DNA of 10,057 bases from an uncultured Dialister sp. (GTDB taxonomy: Bacteria; Bacillota; Negativicutes; Veillonellales; Dialisteraceae): assembly GCF_900765565.1 (NCBI RefSeq), contig NZ_CAAFRZ010000144.1, positions 1 through 10,057 of the forward strand, written 5' to 3'. Each line of letters opens with the position of its first letter. The stretch's first letter is position 1. Below are positions 1 to 6,729 of the stretch, in pieces. Below the pieces are notes generated by a model, which saw nothing but the letters and a program-made list of their open reading frames with translations, was not told the origin of the DNA and searched no databases. A program made the position numbers and the translations under genes.

Positions 1-75
1 ATAGCGAGCTATTTAAGGAGAGTTATGACGAAGCAGTGCATAAAAATCCTTATGAAATCTGACTCTGCGAATTAA

Positions 76-228
76 TCAGCGCTTCCTTAAATCGGCTGCT
101 TTACTGCGCTGGGCCGTTACGGTAACCGGATTCAGCTCATAGACCTGATCAGCAAAAGCAGTTTCCCCACCTGCCAGTGTACAAGCCAGCAGCGCCAGTA
201 AAATACCATACTTTGCCTTATTATTCAT
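76..228 (-). CDS. Small exported protein / truncated TonB-dependent receptor N-terminus
   Basis: The reading frame encodes 50 residues. Residues 1-26 form a typical signal peptide: Lys-rich start MNNKAKYG, hydrophobic core ILLALLACTLAGG, and a probable signal peptidase I site after AFA. The mature part begins DQVYELNPVTVTAQR, which resembles the segment just before the plug domain of TonB-dependent outer-membrane receptors. It then stops after about 24 mature residues, where a receptor would continue for 600 or more. I chose the ATG at 228 because AGGAGG-type SD sequence lies just upstream and the signal peptide starts there. An in-frame ATG at 303 also has an SD but would add a tail that encodes the terminator hairpin. 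None of the three frames after the stop looks like a plug domain, so a simple single frameshift is not evident. It could be a decayed receptor gene or a real small envelope protein. Confidence 0.5.
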   Translation of the reverse strand: MNNKAKYGILLALLACTLAGGETAFADQVYELNPVTVTAQRSKAADLRKR

Positions 229-260
229 ACTCTCTCCTCCTGCATTTAATGTATATAAAT

Positions 261-301
261 AAAAAAAGAGAACACGAAAAGACTTTTGCCTTTGTGTTCT
301 C
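261..301 (-). terminator. Intrinsic terminator inside the leader of the small exported gene
   Basis: Read on the minus strand, GAGAACAC pairs perfectly with GTGTTCTC. There is additional AAAG/CTTTT pairing inside, and a run of seven T follows directly. It lies between the promoter at 370-398 and the start codon at 228, so it should end most transcripts after about 100 nt unless something prevents folding. It is either a leader attenuator or the 3' end of a small RNA. Confidence 0.75.
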
Positions 302-369
302 ATATTTCCCCTCTGTTGGTAAATAAAGGATGACTTTTTATTTTTATTATATGAAAATCATCTTTTTCT

Positions 370-398
370 ATTATCTCTTAATGGAATTCTCCTGTCAA
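370..398 (-). promoter_or_regulatory. Sigma-A-type promoter for the leader / small exported gene
   Basis: On the minus strand a perfect -35 TTGACA (393-398) is separated by 17 bp from GATAAT (370-375), close to the housekeeping consensus. Transcription should start near 363. The first stretch of transcript can fold GATGA against TCATC. It then contains an SD-like AGAGGGG (308-314) before an ATG at 303, immediately upstream of the terminator hairpin. Confidence 0.7.
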
Positions 399-517
399 AC
401 GTTAATTTTTATCTATGATTCGTAACATTGCTCCCCTGCTTTTATAGTGCCGATTCTGCGCCTTTGGGGCGTCCCTTCGTCAAGGAGCTGCATGACAGGG
501 AGATTCATATCTATATT

Positions 518-558
518 AAAAATTGGCAAAGTCGGATCAATCAGTCCAACCTTGCCAA
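518..558 (-). terminator. Intrinsic terminator of the coaE operon
   Basis: On the minus strand a 14-base arm beginning TTGGCAAGG pairs with an arm ending TTTGCCAA. Twelve of 14 positions pair, around an 8-nt loop, and TTTTT follows directly. It sits about 75 nt after the stop of the last gene of the operon. The remaining sequence between 400 and 634 has no supported gene. Confidence 0.7.
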
Positions 559-634
559 CTGTTCCTATATATTATCCTTCGAACCCAGGCGAAGCCTTTG
601 CCCTGGCCCCGGGCCACAGGCAGAGTCCTTTCTA

Positions 635-1330
635 TCAGTCCGGTATATCCGGATTGTTATACAGATCTTCCAGGTCCTTTTCCAGATGGTGGCGGATGGC
701 CGTCTCCAGGGCCTGGATGGTCTTGGAATCGTACTGGTGAATGATGCCGGGAATGCCTTTCGCCCGGAGTTCGCCGTAATATTCTTCACGGTATATGTTA
801 TAGAAGAAAAGGATGCCCGTATCCTTTTCTTTGCACTCGTAGGCGGCGATAATATAGGAACCATTCAGTCCCAGGAGGGGAGCTGCCGGTTCTATGATCC
901 GCTCGTAATGGCCAATGGTCGGCGGGAAACAGGTGCTGTAGTCCCAGGTCATAAAGCCCTTTCCACGGACCAGGACGGAAACCTGTTCCCGGTGAATCAG
1001 TTCTTTTTCAATGTACTTCGGCGTGAGGAGTTTCATATTTCTTTTGAATTCTTCAAAATCTCCGGTAATGAGTTCGATTTCCGTCATGGTCATCATGTGA
1101 ACGTCCGCTTTCACCATGTAGTCCATGGTTTCCTCATCGAAAAGAGCCCGCACCTGCCAGCCTGTTTTTTCACCTTCCCAGCAGAAGGCATAATAAATGC
1201 GTCCTTCCTGCTTGTCCAGCCGTTTCAGCTTGTATTCGCCGATTTCCGTGGGCAGTTCCTTTTCTATATCCCAGTCCAGAAATTTCTGCCGTCTTTCGGC
1301 CCTTTCTTTCTCCAGTTTATCGTCTGCCAT
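635..1330 (-). CDS. Uncharacterised 231-residue soluble protein
   Basis: I do not recognise this family. The predicted protein has 231 residues with no signal peptide and no membrane segment, so it is probably cytoplasmic. Residues 1-25 are highly charged (ADDKLEKERAERR) and may form a helix. The middle and C-terminal parts are rich in aromatic residues: IYYAFCWEG at 46-54, GFMTWDYSTCFPP at 125-137 and ILFFYNIYREEYY at 173-185. An acidic helical tail begins near residue 204. The start ATG follows directly on the TAA of the transglycosylase gene (TAAATG), so it is very probably co-transcribed and translationally coupled with it and coaE. The operon terminator lies downstream. A role linked to the cell wall or to its neighbours is only a guess from context. 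Confidence 0.8.
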   Translation of the reverse strand: MADDKLEKERAERRQKFLDWDIEKELPTEIGEYKLKRLDKQEGRIYYAFCWEGEKTGWQVRALFDEETMDYMVKADVHMMTMTEIELITGDFEEFKRNMKLLTPKYIEKELIHREQVSVLVRGKGFMTWDYSTCFPPTIGHYERIIEPAAPLLGLNGSYIIAAYECKEKDTGILFFYNIYREEYYGELRAKGIPGIIHQYDSKTIQALETAIRHHLEKDLEDLYNNPDIPD

Positions 1331-1927
1331 TTATTTTCCCTTCTTTTCCGCTTCCAGCCTGTCCCGGGCGATAACCACGGATTTCACGAATTCCCTGGTT
1401 TCCGGGAACGGGATTTTTTCCATGTCCGAAAAACCTTCGGGCCATTTATTCTTTTCAATCCACTCATCCACATTGCCCCGGCCTGCATTGTAGGCAGCAA
1501 GGGCAAAAACCTCGTTGTTGTGGTACTTTTTCAGGAGGTAGTTCAGGTACCAGGCACCGAGGGGGATGTTCTGGTCCGGGCTCGCCAGGTTATCCGAGGG
1601 CAGTCCGCTTTCTTCGGAAATCCAGTGGGCCGTATCCGGCATGAGCTGCATCATGCCTACGGCGCCCACATGGGACACCGCTTTTTCGTCAAATTTACTC
1701 TCTGTGAGAATCACTGCCTCCAGGAGGGAGGGGGAAATATTTTCTTCCTCCGCACACTGGATGATGATGTGGGATACCTGCTCGCTGGGGCGGAGCAGTT
1801 TGATATTATCCACGGTAAAGAGGAAAATCACGCAAAAAACCGCAAGCAAAAGAGTGAATACCATGGCGCCGGTATTGCCCTGGTGCCGCTGCACCTCTTT
1901 CTTCCTGCGTTTCAATGCGATTCTCAT
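1331..1927 (-). CDS. Membrane-anchored lytic transglycosylase (SLT domain)
   Basis: The 198-residue protein should cleave the MurNAc-GlcNAc bond of peptidoglycan with formation of anhydro-MurNAc, outside the cytoplasmic membrane. A basic N-terminus (ALKRRKKEVQR) precedes one membrane segment at about residues 21-40, giving an N-in anchor with the catalytic domain in the periplasm. The SLT (goose-lysozyme-like) fold motifs are all present and in order. The catalytic Glu is E76 in ILTESKFD, with GAVGMMQLMP at 88-97 and AAYNAGRGNV at 144-153. This is the short, single-domain form of the family. Its ATG overlaps the coaE stop (ATGA, 4 bases), so it is coupled to coaE. Its TAA abuts the start of the next gene. 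The family assignment is secure; the specific physiological role is not. Confidence 0.92.
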   Translation of the reverse strand: MRIALKRRKKEVQRHQGNTGAMVFTLLLAVFCVIFLFTVDNIKLLRPSEQVSHIIIQCAEEENISPSLLEAVILTESKFDEKAVSHVGAVGMMQLMPDTAHWISEESGLPSDNLASPDQNIPLGAWYLNYLLKKYHNNEVFALAAYNAGRGNVDEWIEKNKWPEGFSDMEKIPFPETREFVKSVVIARDRLEAEKKGK

Positions 1928-2550
1928 TCTGCCTCTTCCATTCCCTTTGGAAACTTAAATCCCGGTACGTGCTTCAGCGCTTCCCGCACCTGCCGTCTCG
2001 TATCCTCCACGGAATGGCTGTTATCAATCACCACATCCGCGTAATTCACCTTATTGGCCGTGGGCATCTGCTTATGGATCCGTTCCAGCACCTGCTCCCG
2101 GGTAAAGCCATCCCGGGAAATGACCCGGTCAATCTGCACTTCCAGGGGCACTTCCACGATCCATACCTCTTCTACCCGGAGCTGCCAGCTGATTTCCAGA
2201 AGCAGCGGCATGTCGAGGACCACCACGTTCTTTCCCTTATTCTGGGCACGGATGAGTTCTTCCTGGGTGCGGAGCCAGATAAAGGGGTGGATAATGCCAT
2301 TCAGCTTCTGCCGTTTTTCTTCGTCGTTAAATACGATTTCTCCCATCTTCAGCCGGTCCAGTCGGCCATCAGGGAGGAATATGGAAGGGCCGAAGGCCTT
2401 CCGTATCTGTTCCATGGCCCGGCTTCCGGGAATGACTGCTTCCCGGGCCAGCTTATCCCCATCGATGACAGGGATTCCCAGTTCATGCATGTAGGAGGAG
2501 ACAGTGCTTTTCCCACTGCCCACGCCTCCCGTGAGTCCAATACGATACAT
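1924..2550 (-). CDS. coaE: Dephospho-CoA kinase
   Basis: The 208-residue protein catalyses the last step of coenzyme A synthesis, ATP-dependent phosphorylation of the 3'-hydroxyl of dephospho-CoA, in the cytoplasm. The P-loop GLTGGVGSGKST lies at residues 5-16. It is followed by IPVIDGDKLAREAV (26-39), the family's IDAD-type acceptor-binding motif with Gly in place of Ala. The length is typical. I chose the ATG at 2550 because AGGAG lies 5-6 bases upstream and the kinase fold starts immediately. An in-frame extension to 2706 would run through a palindromic repeat and has no family counterpart. A weak promoter (TTGTTT, 17 bp, TTAATT) may lie about 30-70 bp upstream, but this is uncertain. The gene begins a three-gene operon. 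The position after polA fits the polA-(mutM)-coaE order known in Bacillus, without mutM. Confidence 0.95.
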   Translation of the reverse strand: MYRIGLTGGVGSGKSTVSSYMHELGIPVIDGDKLAREAVIPGSRAMEQIRKAFGPSIFLPDGRLDRLKMGEIVFNDEEKRQKLNGIIHPFIWLRTQEELIRAQNKGKNVVVLDMPLLLEISWQLRVEEVWIVEVPLEVQIDRVISRDGFTREQVLERIHKQMPTANKVNYADVVIDNSHSVEDTRRQVREALKHVPGFKFPKGMEEAE

Positions 2551-2610
2551 TATTACTCCTGAAAATTCTATCCAATTAAGCAAGTGATGCGTTTTGAAAC
2601 AAAGGGATGG

Positions 2611-2911
2611 CAGGTGGCTAAGGTGGCTTAAGTGACTCAAGGGTAACGGGCTTCGCCCGAGGGGATGGTGTGCCGCATCGAAATGATATAGCGGCACGAA
2701 TTTCATATCCAGCCGCTTGCGCCCACCCTTCCACCGCTCCGCGGTCCCCCTCCCTTCTAAAGAGGGGAGGTAGGATACTCAATAATCCAGGAAGAGGGTC
2801 TTTTCAGTATCCATGCGGCGCTATATGAATTGTGCGCCGCGCCTTCCCCTTGGCCGCAGGCCATTCCCCTTAAGCCACCTCGCCCGCAGGGCGTTCCCCT
2901 TCAGTCACTTT
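2611..2911. repeat. Cluster of modular palindromic intergenic repeats
   Basis: The 409 bp between coaE and polA contain no supported gene. Instead they hold two related composite units in opposite orientation. The left unit (2611-2697) has AGGTGGCTTAAGTGACTCAA, a CGGGC/GCCCG mini-hairpin, AGGGGAT, and a GTGCCGC...GCGGCAC hairpin (2670-2697). The right unit (about 2815-2911, minus strand) repeats these modules: AAGTGACTGAAGGGGAACG, a CGCCC/GGGCG-type hairpin, AGGTGGCTTAAGGGGAATG, a GGCC hairpin, and GCGGCGC...GCGCCGC (2815-2840) with the shared ATATAGCG loop edge. Between them lie ACCGC/GCGGT (2733-2745) and a CCTCCC.../...GGGGAGG hairpin (2749-2770). No clear U-tract follows any of these, so they are not obvious terminators. 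They look like dispersed REP-like elements. Confidence 0.6.
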
Positions 2912-2959
2912 GACCATAAACTGCTCCACAGTCATGAGGAGACAGCCGTCCATTCCCAT

Positions 2960-5539
2960 TTATTTCGTTTCCGCCCAGTTCTTTCCTTCGTTCACGTCGG
3001 CCACGAGGGGCACTTTCAGGGTGACCACCGATTCCATGGCGTCCTTCAGGAGAGCGGCGATTTCTTCTTTTTCTTCCTTCACCACTTCCGCCACCAGTTC
3101 ATCGTGGACCTGGAGGAGGACCCGGCTCTTATAGCCGCCCTTCTTGAGGCGGTTATAGACCTCGATCATGGCCATTTTCATGATGTCCGCTGCGGTCCCC
3201 TGGATAGGAGTATTCATGGCCGTCCGTTCGGCGAAGGACCGGCGGTTGAAATTCTTGCTGTTAATATCCGGCAGTTCCCGATACCGGCCGAAGAGGGTGA
3301 CCGCCCGGCCCGTTTTCTTTGCTTCTTCCACCATGGAATTCATGAATTCATGGATCCGGGGATACCGTTCGAAATAGGTCTTGATATAATCAGCCGCTTC
3401 TTTTCTGGGGATACCGAGCTGCCGGGCCAGGCCAAAATCACTGATGCCGTAGATGATACCGAAGTTCACGGCCTTTGCATGGGACCGCTGCTCCGGCGTC
3501 ACGTCTTCAAAGGGGATCCCCAGTACTTCCGCCGCCGTTCTCCGGTGGATATCTTCCTTATTGATGAAAGCGCGGATCAGGCTTTCATCGCCGGACATAT
3601 GGGCCAGTACCCGGAGTTCCACCTGGGAATAATCGGAGGAAATGAAACAGTCGTACCCCTCTCCCGGTACGAAGAGGGACCGGATTTTCCTGCCCTCTTC
3701 CGTACGAACCGGAATATTCTGCAGGTTCGGGTCGGAACTGGAGAGCCGCCCGGTGGCAGTGACGGTCTGGTTGAAGGACGTATGGATGCGTCCCGTTTCC
3801 TTCCGAATCAGCTGGGGCAGAGCTTCCAGGTACGTGGAAACCAGCTTCGACAGGGTCCGGTAACGGAGGATATTTTTCACCATGGGGTAGGACACCGCCA
3901 GTTCCTCCAGCACATCGGCGGCTGTGGAGTAACCGGTCTTCGTTTTCTTGCCGGCGGGCATGCCCATTTTTTCAAAGAGAATATGGCCCAGCTGCTTGGG
4001 GGAATTGATGTTGAAGGACTCTCCGGCTTCCGTGTAGATTTCCTTCACCAGGAGCCGCTCTTCCTTCTCCATGTCCTCCCGGACTTCCTTCCACCGTTTC
4101 TGGTCCGTGGCGATGCCCGCCTTTTCCATGGCTGCCAGCACCTTTACCAGGGGCTGCTCCACTTCATCATAGAGTTTCCACACCCCATTTTCTTCCAGTT
4201 TCTTTTTCGCCTCGTCATAGAGGGAAAGGAGGAACAGCGTGATGCAGCAGCCTTTTTCCTCCGGGCTGTCCAGGTCATCGGGATAGATGACAGGCTTTCC
4301 GAAAAGTCCCGCCATGTAGGACAGGGGATAGGTGACTCGGGTGGGATCCAGCAGGTACGCCGCCAGAGACATGTCAAAGAATGGCAGTCCCTCAGAAGGG
4401 AAATCAGATTCCATGATGGCCTTGCTGTCTTCCACCACAATGGCCTTTGCTTCCTTCAAAGCCCGGGAAGCGTCCCCATAGGAGGCAGGGTCCACCTTGT
4501 AAGCGTGATTGTCAGAAGCAATGACCACTTCTTCCGCTGTAAGGAATGGCGCCTTACCGGACAGGGAGGCCCACAGGGCCGTCACCTTTCCTTTGAGGGA
4601 CAGTCCTTCTTTCCAGGGTTCCACCGGAGGGAGGGCCTTTTCGCTTTCCTCCTTCTTCACCTGGGACAGTTCCTGGAACCGGGGCAGCGCTGCAAACTGG
4701 GGCAGGAGATTGATGCCGAGTCGGCTGAAGAGTTCTCTCATTTCCTCGATATGGACAGGCTGCTTCATATCGGAAAGGGGCGCCTCAATGGGCACATCCC
4801 TTTTGATGGTAGCCAGTTTATAGGAAAGATAGGCCAGATCCTTATTGGCCGTCAGTTTCTTGCCCTTGGCCCCCTTGATTTCATCCACATGGGCGTAAAG
4901 GTTGTCCAGGTCCTTGTATTCCGTGAGGAGGCCGAGGGCCGTCTTTTCCCCTACCCCCGGAACGCCGGGGATGTTATCTGCCGTATCCCCCATGAGGGCC
5001 TTCATGTCGATCACCTGGGACGGGGTAATATGGTATTTCTCAAAAATAGCTTCCGGCGTCATGGCGGCCATATTGGTAATACCCTTCTGGGTGAGGAGCA
5101 CCGTGGTCCTGTCGCTGGACAGCTGCAGGGCATCCCGGTCTCCCGTGACGATGTCTACGGGAAGTTCCTTTTCATACCGGGCAGAGAGGGTGCCCAGGAT
5201 ATCATCCCCCTCATAGCCGGGGATGCTGTATACCGCAACCCCCATGACCCGGAGCACATCGAGAATCAGGTCAAACTGGGGCACCAGTTCCGGCGGCGCC
5301 GGCTTTCTTGTGGCCTTATAGCCATCGTACATATCGGTGCGGAATGTGTGGCGGTCCTTATCAAAGGTGACGGCCATGTATTCCGGATCCAGGTCCCGGT
5401 ACAGGCCCAGAAGCATCCGCAGGAATCCATACACCGCATTGGTGGGAATCCCATCGGGCGAAGTCATGGTAGGCGGCAGGGCAAAAAAAGCGCGGTACAG
5501 AAGGCTGCTGCCATCAATAATTACAAGTTTCTTTTTCAT
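2960..5539 (-). CDS. polA: DNA polymerase I (proofreading domain degenerate)
   Basis: The 859-residue enzyme fills gaps, removes Okazaki RNA primers and repairs DNA. Residues 1 to about 290 are the 5'-3' exonuclease: VIIDGSSLLYRAF, VTFDKDRHTFR, YEGDDILG, VTGDRDALQL and the GDTADNIPGVPGVGEKTA helix-hairpin-helix. Residues of about 310-470 occupy the place of the 3'-5' exonuclease. They lack its catalytic DxE and other acidic motifs (the equivalent late segment reads FFDMSLAAYLLDP), so proofreading is probably absent, as in many Firmicute and Thermus enzymes. The polymerase domain is complete: TGRLSSSDPNLQNIP (596-610), motif A DYSQVELR (636-643), motif B RSHAKAVNFGIIYG (685-698) and motif C VHDE (811-814). 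I chose the ATG at 5539 for its GGGAGG SD. A start at 5560 would add seven residues and lacks support. The downstream intergenic region shows no obvious terminator. Confidence 0.97.
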   Translation of the reverse strand: MKKKLVIIDGSSLLYRAFFALPPTMTSPDGIPTNAVYGFLRMLLGLYRDLDPEYMAVTFDKDRHTFRTDMYDGYKATRKPAPPELVPQFDLILDVLRVMGVAVYSIPGYEGDDILGTLSARYEKELPVDIVTGDRDALQLSSDRTTVLLTQKGITNMAAMTPEAIFEKYHITPSQVIDMKALMGDTADNIPGVPGVGEKTALGLLTEYKDLDNLYAHVDEIKGAKGKKLTANKDLAYLSYKLATIKRDVPIEAPLSDMKQPVHIEEMRELFSRLGINLLPQFAALPRFQELSQVKKEESEKALPPVEPWKEGLSLKGKVTALWASLSGKAPFLTAEEVVIASDNHAYKVDPASYGDASRALKEAKAIVVEDSKAIMESDFPSEGLPFFDMSLAAYLLDPTRVTYPLSYMAGLFGKPVIYPDDLDSPEEKGCCITLFLLSLYDEAKKKLEENGVWKLYDEVEQPLVKVLAAMEKAGIATDQKRWKEVREDMEKEERLLVKEIYTEAGESFNINSPKQLGHILFEKMGMPAGKKTKTGYSTAADVLEELAVSYPMVKNILRYRTLSKLVSTYLEALPQLIRKETGRIHTSFNQTVTATGRLSSSDPNLQNIPVRTEEGRKIRSLFVPGEGYDCFISSDYSQVELRVLAHMSGDESLIRAFINKEDIHRRTAAEVLGIPFEDVTPEQRSHAKAVNFGIIYGISDFGLARQLGIPRKEAADYIKTYFERYPRIHEFMNSMVEEAKKTGRAVTLFGRYRELPDINSKNFNRRSFAERTAMNTPIQGTAADIMKMAMIEVYNRLKKGGYKSRVLLQVHDELVAEVVKEEKEEIAALLKDAMESVVTLKVPLVADVNEGKNWAETK

Positions 5540-5609
5540 AGTTCCTCCCTGCCGCAGCAAGCGGGAATCGCCCCGGCGGCAAAAGAAAAAATGCAGTACG
5601 TTGTTCTTT

Positions 5610-5618
5610 ATTATACCA
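5610..5618 (-). promoter_or_regulatory. Probable polA promoter (extended -10)
   Basis: On the minus strand TGGTATAAT gives a perfect TATAAT (5610-5615) preceded by the TG of an extended -10. The -35 region is poor, which the extended -10 can offset. The leader would be about 64 nt. Within it TGCCGC (5576-5581) can pair with GCGGCA (5550-5555) just upstream of the polA SD. Confidence 0.5.
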
Positions 5619-5698
5619 TAGATAGGATAGCAGGCTGAAATGGACTGGCCCTACGTAGTCAAATTGCGGTTTGTCGAGCTATTGAGGGGGCTGATGGA

Positions 5699-5868
5699 TA
5701 GAGTCATTCGCACGAGGGCTTCTAGCTACTAGCGGCTAGCAACTAGGAAAGCTCTACAGCCTACGGCACGAATGCCTGACGGAAATAATAGAAAGAAAGC
5801 GCCGCAGGCGGATCAGCCTTTCTAACAGCTAGCCGCTAGAAGCTAGCAGCCCCGTGTGAGTGACTCTA
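5699..5868. repeat. 170-bp inverted-repeat element with CTAGCNN heptamers
   Basis: Two arms of about 52 bp (5699-5751 and 5817-5868) are imperfect inverted copies. Both outer edges read TAGAGTCA(C/T)TC towards the centre. Each arm contains four in-register heptamers of the form CTAGCNN (5722-5749 and 5822-5849, some degenerate). The 65-bp centre has no reading frame. It sits between the liv operon terminator and the polA promoter. It could be a MITE-like element or a dispersed structured repeat; there is no transposase. The rest of 5640-5930 shows no gene. Confidence 0.65.
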
Positions 5869-5930
5869 CACGCAAACATACTAACCGCCAAGCCCTAACA
5901 GCTCACTGAAATTGGCAGTACCCACACCAT

Positions 5931-5973
5931 TTTATAAAAAGAGAAAAGGGACAGATTGCTCTGTCCCTTTCTC
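5931..5973 (-). terminator. Intrinsic terminator of the liv operon
   Basis: On the minus strand AAAGGGACAGA pairs perfectly with TCTGTCCCTTT around a GCAA tetraloop. The stem is extended at its base by GAG/CTC with one bulge, and a TTTTTATAAA tail follows. It lies about 37 nt after the livF stop. Confidence 0.88.
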
Positions 5974-6009
5974 CGGATCGTGTTACAACCTGAACGGTTG
6001 TTATATTGG

Positions 6010-6729
6010 TCACTGTTTCTTCTTGCCGCCCAGATATGCCGCCATGACATCCGGGTTGCTTGCCACTTCCTGCGCCGGTCCTTCCATGACGATTTTCCCT
6101 GTCTCCATGACATAGGCATAATCGGCAATCTGGAGGGCTTTTCGCGCATTCTGTTCTACAAGAAGAACAGTAGTACCCATTTTGTTAATATCTTTGATGA
6201 CGTCAAAGATCTGCTGGACCACCAGGGGAGCGAGCCCCATGGATGGTTCATCGAGAAGCATGACTTCCGGCTTTGCCATCACCGCACGGCCAATAGCCAG
6301 CATCTGCTGTTCGCCACCGGAGAGGGTGCCGCCGAACTGGTTCTGCCGTTCGAAAAGCCGTGGGAACCGTTCAAAGACCTTGGCCAGGTCTTCTTTGATT
6401 CCTTCCGGATCCTTTCTCTGGTAAGCTCCCATTTCAAGGTTTTCACGGACCGACATGTTCTGGAGAATCTGACGGCCCTCCGGAACAAGGACGACCCCTT
6501 TTCTGACGATATTATGGGGTTTCAGTCCCACAATGGACTCCCCTTTGAAGAGGATATCCCCGGCTACCGGTTTCATGATGCCCATAATAGTTTTCATGGT
6601 GGTCGATTTACCGGCGCCGTTGGCACCAATCAGGGTGACGATCTTGCCTTCCGGTACGGAAAGGTTGATGCCTTTCAGTGCTTTAATGTTGCCGTAAGCG
6701 GCTTCTACGTTTTTCAGTTCAAGCAGCAT
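6010..6729 (-). CDS. livF: Branched-chain amino acid ABC transporter ATP-binding protein LivF
   Basis: The 239-residue ATPase is one half of the LivG/LivF pair that powers leucine/isoleucine/valine import at the inner face of the cytoplasmic membrane. It has Walker A GANGAGKS (35-42), signature LSGGEQQ (136-142), Walker B VMLLDE (156-161) with PSMGLAP after it, and VEQNA (191-195), where LivF proteins carry Gln-Asn at the switch region instead of the usual His. This combination and the length match LivF rather than LivG. The ATG overlaps the livG stop by one base (TGATG), indicating coupling. It is the last gene of the operon and is followed by a strong terminator. Confidence 0.95.
   Translation of the reverse strand: MLLELKNVEAAYGNIKALKGINLSVPEGKIVTLIGANGAGKSTTMKTIMGIMKPVAGDILFKGESIVGLKPHNIVRKGVVLVPEGRQILQNMSVRENLEMGAYQRKDPEGIKEDLAKVFERFPRLFERQNQFGGTLSGGEQQMLAIGRAVMAKPEVMLLDEPSMGLAPLVVQQIFDVIKDINKMGTTVLLVEQNARKALQIADYAYVMETGKIVMEGPAQEVASNPDVMAAYLGGKKKQ

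Noticed and set aside
413..508. 31-codon minus-strand frame (MNLPVMQLLDEG...)
   Set aside because: No SD or family similarity, and it begins just after the coaE operon terminator; the longer reading upstream of it is the terminator stem.
428..2044. 538-codon plus-strand open frame
   Set aside because: It lies antisense to the coaE operon genes, has no SD or recognisable family, and its composition is that of a mirror frame of real minus-strand genes.
2551..2706. N-terminal extension of coaE
   Set aside because: It translates a palindromic repeat; the ATG at 2550 has a good SD and starts right at the kinase fold.
2724..2770. Terminator for polA
   Set aside because: The CCTCCC/GGGAGG and ACCGC/GCGGT hairpins have no T-run on either strand and look like part of a dispersed repeat.
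2813..5638. 941-codon plus-strand open frame
   Set aside because: It is the antisense shadow of polA, whose motifs are complete on the minus strand. It starts inside palindromic repeats.
5722..5849. CRISPR-like short repeats
   Set aside because: The CTAGCNN units are 7-bp contiguous heptamers in two inverted arms, without spacers of uniform length and without cas genes.
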